DNA of 11,553 bases, taken from positions 1 to 11,553 of the forward strand of contig JAZDMK010000253.1 in the NCBI GenBank assembly GCA_043800975.1. The letters run 5' to 3'. The DNA is from JAZDMK01 sp043800975 (GTDB lineage: Bacteria > Bacteroidota > Bacteroidia > Bacteroidales > JAHJDW01). The notes beneath the pieces were generated by a model that had not been told where the DNA came from, ran no database searches, and saw nothing but the letters and a program-made list of their open reading frames with translations. The translations under genes and the position numbers were made by a program. Below, piece after piece: positions 6,566 through 11,553 of the stretch. Every line of letters starts with the position of its first letter. The first letter of the stretch is position 1.

Positions 6566-8596
6566 TTATAGTTTCACAAACTTTTTACTGAAAGAATATT
6601 TTCCGTTTACATTAATCAAATATACTCCTTTCTTCAGATTTATTAAATTCAGAGTGAACTTTTCCGAATGCTGAATCTTCTCTTTTAAAACAATGCGGCC
6701 ATACATATCAAAAACATTAACATCCGCAATGCCGTACGCATCCTTGCATTCCACATTAAGAATATCGGAAGCGGGATTCGGATAAATTAAAATTTCGTTT
6801 TCAATTTTTTGATTTGTGATTCCTGAAAATCCCAATCCGCAAGGTGTTGCATCTGCCAGAAAATATTTTCTCACCGAGTCGATGCGTTGCTGCATGACGG
6901 GAATGGCAGCCAGATTTCCGAGGTTGACATAATCGCGTCCGAAGACGTAAACAAAATCAAGATTAATTGAATCACCAGAATTGAAAGACAAGGATCCTGT
7001 TGAAAGAAACCCTCTCCTGTCAAATGGAGCGTTATTAAGTGTTACCTCTGTCCAGTCATTTATATTGCAGTTTGGAGTCTGATAATCTGTTCCCCAATGC
7101 AGTGGATCAGAATCTCCGGGGTATGCATACCTGCAAACGGGCCCGCATGAAGCGGTATCTTCGTAATAACCCACTCCTCCATATACCATTTGGGTTGAAT
7201 CTTTCCACCTTCCCTGCAACATCTGAAAGTATTCCGAAGCCGATACGGGATCGGTAGTGGCAATATAACCTGTACCTGAGTTTCTGTTAATCGGCAGAAA
7301 AAAACGCATGCCCATGCATTCGTTGTCCTCTATACCATCTCCAAAACCAAAGCCATTGATTCCGTCATCAATCCCTGCAGGATTATCGACACCATCTCCG
7401 GGAATGCGGGGACCTTTTAAAAGTGTCAACCCCAGCGCCGGAGGATGCGTTCCATACCCGTTAATGTAGGATGTGCTCATATCAAGGCTGTCTCCGTTAA
7501 AACTAAAAATCGTGCTTCGCTGAACATCACAACCAATGTAATCGTCATCTGCAAAACCGATATCAAAATCACTGAACATACCGACATATGTACTGTCATA
7601 TTGATTTGAAGAACGATTAATAATCTCATAATTTAAAAACAAAGAATTCCAGAGTGCACTGTCCTGCTGGCAGGAAAAGGCATACATCATCGCATGTATT
7701 TCGACGCGCAACGGAAGACCTCCCGGAGTTTCAAAATGCTGTGGTGTATCATCATTGTATATAATATATAAAGCCATATCACCCCGAATTTCAGGATAGT
7801 CTCCTTCATCCGGATTGTAAACGCCATCGTGGTTATAATCTACAAAAGAAGCCAGGAAAAAATTTTCGCCTTTGGTTGTATCGCCATGTGCAGGCCAGTT
7901 TGCAATTACTTCGGGTATGTTATATCCGGGGATGTACCAATTGTTGATGTGATCATTTATCTGCTGCCGTGTTACTTTCCACATGCGTTGCCACTTAATA
8001 AAATACGTTGAATCGTACACATCAGCAACCGGGCCTGCCTGATAATCCGGGCCTGAGCTTTCATAACACTGGCCAGCAGCATGAATTATTCCTGCCGGAT
8101 CTTTTGCCGCGATATTTATTGAGGAGATGAAACAACTATGTATGTTTGACCCGCGCGGTACTTCAAAATATGCACTTGATATTTTATCCCAGAAAAGAAG
8201 ACCGTTGGGGTTTGCGGCCGCATTGATATTATTCACGTTCACCGAATCGAAGCAATGACAATCTTCAATCACAAAATAAATTTTTGCCCAGTTGCTTTGC
8301 GCTCCCCCGTCAGTAATACGATAGTTCATGGAGTCAAGACCAAAATAACTGTTTTCACAGGTGTATTTAATATATGTAAGCATGTTCAATCCTTGTCCGT
8401 GAGGTGGAGATGTAGTAAGCGTAATCCAAATAGAATCACCATCCGCATCATAATCATTGTTCAGCACCATCACATTTACAGATTGTCCTGCAACAATATG
8501 AACCGTATCATTCACCGCCACAGGTGCGGCTTTCTGCGCATGCAGAGAAGAAGAAAAAATGAATGACAAACAAAACAGAAAGTAGAATTTCTTCAT
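6566..8596 (-). CDS. Secreted T9SS cargo protein, cadherin-like domain plus uncharacterised core (paralogue 2)
   Basis: A 676-residue protein of unknown function with the same architecture and exactly the same length as the following gene. It has a signal peptide at 1-20 (LHA/QK), a cadherin-like/Big_9-type domain at about 23-111 (APVAVNDT, then LNNDYDADGDSI), a core at about 113-587, and a T9SS tail at about 604-676 (IYPNP to KKFVKL). Core landmarks are DCHCFDSVN at 112-120, ANWPAHGD, DYNHDGVYNPDEGDYP (calcium-loop-like), SDFDIGFADDDYIGCDVQR, GFGFGDGIEDNECMGM, ASCGP and DPLHWGTDY. Cysteines at 113, 115, 309, 356, 427, 484, 510 and 586 are candidates for disulfides in the secreted protein. 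The N-terminal AQKAAPVA segment and the block before the tail are nearly identical to paralogue 1, but the tail itself is clearly different. The ATG at 8596 follows the upstream TAA by 8 bp, with no SD visible. It is co-directional and probably co-transcribed with its neighbours. Confidence 0.9.
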   Translation of the reverse strand: MKKFYFLFCLSFIFSSSLHAQKAAPVAVNDTVHIVAGQSVNVMVLNNDYDADGDSIWITLTTSPPHGQGLNMLTYIKYTCENSYFGLDSMNYRITDGGAQSNWAKIYFVIEDCHCFDSVNVNNINAAANPNGLLFWDKISSAYFEVPRGSNIHSCFISSINIAAKDPAGIIHAAGQCYESSGPDYQAGPVADVYDSTYFIKWQRMWKVTRQQINDHINNWYIPGYNIPEVIANWPAHGDTTKGENFFLASFVDYNHDGVYNPDEGDYPEIRGDMALYIIYNDDTPQHFETPGGLPLRVEIHAMMYAFSCQQDSALWNSLFLNYEIINRSSNQYDSTYVGMFSDFDIGFADDDYIGCDVQRSTIFSFNGDSLDMSTSYINGYGTHPPALGLTLLKGPRIPGDGVDNPAGIDDGINGFGFGDGIEDNECMGMRFFLPINRNSGTGYIATTDPVSASEYFQMLQGRWKDSTQMVYGGVGYYEDTASCGPVCRYAYPGDSDPLHWGTDYQTPNCNINDWTEVTLNNAPFDRRGFLSTGSLSFNSGDSINLDFVYVFGRDYVNLGNLAAIPVMQQRIDSVRKYFLADATPCGLGFSGITNQKIENEILIYPNPASDILNVECKDAYGIADVNVFDMYGRIVLKEKIQHSEKFTLNLINLKKGVYLINVNGKYSFSKKFVKL

Positions 8597-8604
8597 AGGA
8601 TTGA

Positions 8605-10638
8605 TTAAAGTTTCACAAACTTTTTGCTAAGATACTTATTTCCGTTCAATATGCTGATCAGATATATCCCACGACTGAGGCCGCTTATATCGAATGAACC
8701 ACTCATCTTGTTGTTCAAATTATTGCTCATGATTTTATTTCCAAACAGATCGGTAATGGTTACAACAGAATTATTTTCTGCATTTGTAATTTCAAAAACC
8801 AACTGATCTGTTGCAGGATTTGGGAACACATGGAATTCAGAATTGATTTCTTCATGTTTTGGAGTATTGAAGAAACTTCCGCTGCAGGGTGTATAATCAT
8901 TCACAAAATATTTGCGTAATGAATCCACTCGTTGCTGCATGACAGGAATGGCAGCGCGGTTGTCGGGATCATTGAAGTTGCGTGCAAATACAAGAGCAAG
9001 ATCAATCTCTTTCATTTCTCCCGGAGTAAAGGTGAAGGGACCCATTGAGCCAACTCCACGTCTGACATAGGGACCAAGATGTGCAGTGTCTTCACTCCAG
9101 TAATCAATACCATTGGGAGATTGATAATTTGTTCCCCAGTGAAGTGTATCTGAATTACCCGGAAAGTGATAACGTGTATTAGGGCCATAAGCAAGCGTGT
9201 CATTGTACCAGCCTTCTCCACCATAATACAGCATGGTACTATCCTGCCAATAAGACTGCATTATCATATAACTCAACAATGCAGATGAATTAAAAATATT
9301 TGGAATAGGTGAAAACATTCCGTAGCCGGACGGCTGAACGTAGTTTGTCAGTCCTAAACATTCATTGTCTGTTGTTCCGTCTCCATAACCGAATCCATTA
9401 ATTCCTTCATCGATTCCTGAAGGATTATCCGATCCATCGGCATCCATAAAAGGACCTTTAAGAATTGTAACACTCTGCACAGGCGGAAATGCTCCATATG
9501 AAAAAGGCGAGCCATTTCCATCAATATCATCTCCATTGTATCCATAATACGTGCTTCGTTCCACATCACAACCCATAAAATTATCATCTGAATAACCTAT
9601 GTCCATATCTGACCAAAAACCAACAAATGTTTTAGTATACGTCTCTGCTGATCGATTGTAAATTTTATAATTTAAAAAAATTGAATTCCAAAGAGCACTG
9701 TCCAGCGGGCAATCGTAGGCGTACAACATTCCTATCACATCGATTCCAAGTTTTTCTCCTTTGCTATAAGACAATGTATCCTGACCATCGCTGAAAAGAA
9801 AAAGCAGTGCTTCATCACCACGAATAATGGGATAATCGCCATGATTGGATTCGTATATTCCATCACTATCGAAATCATAAAACGGAGCAAGGTTAGCTGC
9901 CTGCCCTAAAGAGATTTCACCATGCGCAGGCCATTTCTGCATAGCTTCAGGAGCCACATAGCCCCATGTCCACCAATGCGTTTTATGATATTCAATTTCA
10001 GCTTTTGTTACTTTCCATGTTCTGTAAAATTTATCAGTGTATGCAGAATCATACACATTGGATGTAGGTCCGGGATAAAATCCTGCTTGTGTGTTCGCAT
10101 ATGAATGTCCTACATAGTGAAGGGAATCGTCCGAATCAAGGCCACCGATATTTAGCATACTTGAAAAAATTGTTACTTGCGCCCCCCCTTTTGGTGCATA
10201 AAAGTGACCCGCTGAATTATAATCAAAAAACAACATCCCGTCAGAATTAACAGCCGCATTAATATTGCTTACATCCACAGAATCCCAGCTGTGTCCGTCC
10301 GCAACGTTAACATAAACTTTTCCCCAGCTATAATTCCACGAAGGCCAATCGTAAAGTTTGTATAGGAATGAGTCAATCCCAATAAAATTATTATAAGGTG
10401 TATAATAAATGTAGTTTTTGTCTTTAGAATAAATTCCATTATTTCCCCCAACACTTTGAATAAATATTGAATCTCCATCGGGATCATAATCATTTTGAAT
10501 AGCCGGTATTTTCACCATTAAACCGCTGCGCGTTGAAGCATAATCGGGCAAAGCCACGGGCGGGTTTTGGGCAAGCAGTTTTATTGTTGCAAGAAAGAAT
10601 AAATTGCAAACAAAGAAAATGTGGAAAAGTGTTTTCAT
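8605..10638 (-). CDS. Secreted T9SS cargo protein, cadherin-like domain plus uncharacterised core (paralogue 3)
   Basis: A 677-residue protein of the same family, more diverged from the two downstream copies. It has a signal peptide at about 1-23 (LLA/QN), a Big_9/cadherin-like domain at about 25-113 (PPVALPDY, then QNDYDPDGDSI), a core at about 114-586, and a T9SS tail at about 603-677 (VFPNP to KKFVKL). Core landmarks include DGHSWDSVD, QKWPAHGE, DFDSDGIYESNHGDYP, SDMDIGYSDDNFMGCDVE, YGYNGDDID, DADGSDNPSGIDEG and DTLHWGTNY. Four cysteines conserved in paralogues 1 and 2 are absent as two pairs: CxC becomes G115/S117, and the ASCGP and following PxC cysteines become Y484 and G510. The tail is about 79% identical to that of the partial gene upstream (58 of 73 residues by hand). 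A run of seven C (G7 in the coding strand) lies at 10182-10188 within APKGGAQ. The ATG at 10638 follows the upstream TAA by 11 bp. Function is unknown. Confidence 0.9.
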   Translation of the reverse strand: MKTLFHIFFVCNLFFLATIKLLAQNPPVALPDYASTRSGLMVKIPAIQNDYDPDGDSIFIQSVGGNNGIYSKDKNYIYYTPYNNFIGIDSFLYKLYDWPSWNYSWGKVYVNVADGHSWDSVDVSNINAAVNSDGMLFFDYNSAGHFYAPKGGAQVTIFSSMLNIGGLDSDDSLHYVGHSYANTQAGFYPGPTSNVYDSAYTDKFYRTWKVTKAEIEYHKTHWWTWGYVAPEAMQKWPAHGEISLGQAANLAPFYDFDSDGIYESNHGDYPIIRGDEALLFLFSDGQDTLSYSKGEKLGIDVIGMLYAYDCPLDSALWNSIFLNYKIYNRSAETYTKTFVGFWSDMDIGYSDDNFMGCDVERSTYYGYNGDDIDGNGSPFSYGAFPPVQSVTILKGPFMDADGSDNPSGIDEGINGFGYGDGTTDNECLGLTNYVQPSGYGMFSPIPNIFNSSALLSYMIMQSYWQDSTMLYYGGEGWYNDTLAYGPNTRYHFPGNSDTLHWGTNYQSPNGIDYWSEDTAHLGPYVRRGVGSMGPFTFTPGEMKEIDLALVFARNFNDPDNRAAIPVMQQRVDSLRKYFVNDYTPCSGSFFNTPKHEEINSEFHVFPNPATDQLVFEITNAENNSVVTITDLFGNKIMSNNLNNKMSGSFDISGLSRGIYLISILNGNKYLSKKFVKL

Positions 10639-10649
10639 TGTTTTATGTT

Positions 10650-11553
10650 TTAAAGTTTGATGAATTTTTTACTGATTGATTTATTACCGCTGACAATGCT
10701 GATCAGGTACATCCCACGACTGAGGCCGCTTATGTCGAATGAACCGTTCATCTTATTGTTCAGATTTCTGCTCATGATTTTATTTCCATACAAATCTAAA
10801 ATTGTAACAACGGAATTTTTATCTGCGTTTGTAATTTCAAAATTTAACAGATTTGTAGCGGGATTGGGGAATATCTGAAACACAAAATTATCAGCTTCCT
10901 TTTGCTGAACTCCAAAGAAACTTCCATTGCATGGAGTATAATCATTTACAAAATATTTGCGCAATGAATCTATTCTTTGCTCCATCACTGGCAATGCACC
11001 CAGACGAGCTGTATCTGAAAAATTTCGTGAAAAAACAAATGCAATATCTATTTCCTGCATTGCACCTGAATTAAATATAAATGGCCCCATTGAAGCGAAA
11101 CAACGTCTGTCGAACGGCTGAGTTTTCAAAGTTACTTCTGTCCAATTATTTTCAAAACAAGAAGGTATTACATAGTTTGTTCCCCAGTGTAATGTGTCTG
11201 TATCACCAGGAAAAAAGTATCTTGTATCAGGTCCACACGAAAGTGTATCTGGCAATGTTGCTGTCGAGCCATACTGATATCCATATTGTAAACTTATCAG
11301 GTTATAGTAATGTTCTGCCAATACAGGATCCGTTATCCACGGGCCCTGTCTAGAACCTACAACAAACTTTTTAAGTCCTAAACATTCATTATCCTGAATT
11401 CCATCACCAAAGCCATAGCCGTTAATTCCTTCATCTATTCCTACTGGATTGTCAGATCCGTCTGCATCCATTTGTGGGCCTTTTAGAATTACGATACTTT
11501 GTATCGGAGGAAAGCTGCCGTATTGATTTGGTAAACCAAAGCCATCAGCAGGC
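10650..11553 (-). CDS. Secreted T9SS cargo protein, C-terminal part (paralogue 4, gene runs off right edge)
   Basis: The frame is open from the TAA at 10652-10650 to the window edge, about 301 codons; the start lies outside. The ATG at 11471 is internal, because upstream in-frame codons encode QYGSFPPIQSIVILKGPQ, which aligns with YGAFPPVQSVTILKGPF of paralogue 3. The visible part is the second half of the core (DADGSDNPVGIDEG, DNECLGL, LSCGP, DTLHWGTNY, PSCFENNW, RIDSLRKYFVNDYTPC) and a T9SS tail (IFPNP to KKFIKL). It keeps the cysteine pair LSCGP/PSC that paralogue 3 has lost. As the most upstream gene seen, it may be near the start of the operon or be preceded by more copies. Function is unknown. 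Confidence 0.9.
   Translation of the reverse strand, partial: PADGFGLPNQYGSFPPIQSIVILKGPQMDADGSDNPVGIDEGINGYGFGDGIQDNECLGLKKFVVGSRQGPWITDPVLAEHYYNLISLQYGYQYGSTATLPDTLSCGPDTRYFFPGDTDTLHWGTNYVIPSCFENNWTEVTLKTQPFDRRCFASMGPFIFNSGAMQEIDIAFVFSRNFSDTARLGALPVMEQRIDSLRKYFVNDYTPCNGSFFGVQQKEADNFVFQIFPNPATNLLNFEITNADKNSVVTILDLYGNKIMSRNLNNKMNGSFDISGLSRGMYLISIVSGNKSISKKFIKL

Noticed and set aside
10182..10192. Programmed ribosomal frameshift site
   Set aside because: The bases do not form a standard slippery heptamer in the reading frame, and the zero frame continues to a complete, full-length family member.
11471..11471. ATG at 11471 as start of the rightmost gene
   Set aside because: The frame stays open to the window edge and the upstream residues align with the core of paralogue 3, so this Met is internal.

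Overview
The window looks like a chromosomal segment of a Bacteroidota bacterium. Five consecutive genes, all on the minus strand, end in a type IX secretion system (T9SS) type A sorting domain: a YPNP or FPNP motif, a GxY motif near the end, and a final KFVKx or KFIKL. Starts lack Shine-Dalgarno sequences, and the one promoter-like element seen fits the Bacteroidota -7 consensus TAnnTTTG. No species can be named from the sequence alone.

Layout, left to right. Positions 1-293 hold the first 97 codons of an AT-rich AAA/SMC-like ATPase gene (minus strand, running off the left edge), possibly defence-associated. Positions 294-389 are its leader and promoter region. Positions 390-492 are a degenerate 21-bp tandem repeat. 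Positions 484-856 are a GC-rich minisatellite with an 83-bp higher-order period (21+21+21+20). Positions 857-1076 are a non-coding junction with a short relic of a T9SS tail, a 27-bp direct repeat shared with the neighbouring gene's 3' end, a small hairpin and a TTCG-rich stretch.

Positions 1077-11553 form one operon-like run of five minus-strand genes with gaps of only 6, 8, 8 and 11 bp. In transcription order these are: a partial paralogue at the right edge, then three full-length paralogues of 677, 676 and 676 residues, then a 1147-residue M6-family metalloprotease with seven VCBS/FG-GAP repeats. The four paralogues belong to a Bacteroidota secreted family of unknown function. The three complete copies have a signal peptide, a cadherin-like/Big_9-type domain, an Asp/Asn/Gly-rich core of about 470 residues, and a T9SS tail; the partial copy shows the end of the core and the tail.

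Taken together, the operon should send four related surface proteins and one predicted zinc protease through Sec and then T9SS to the cell surface or medium. The role of the paralogue family, and whether the protease acts on these proteins, cannot be read from the sequence. The most notable features are the tandem paralogue array with mosaic tails, the paired loss of cysteines in one copy, and the minisatellite between the operon and the ATPase gene.
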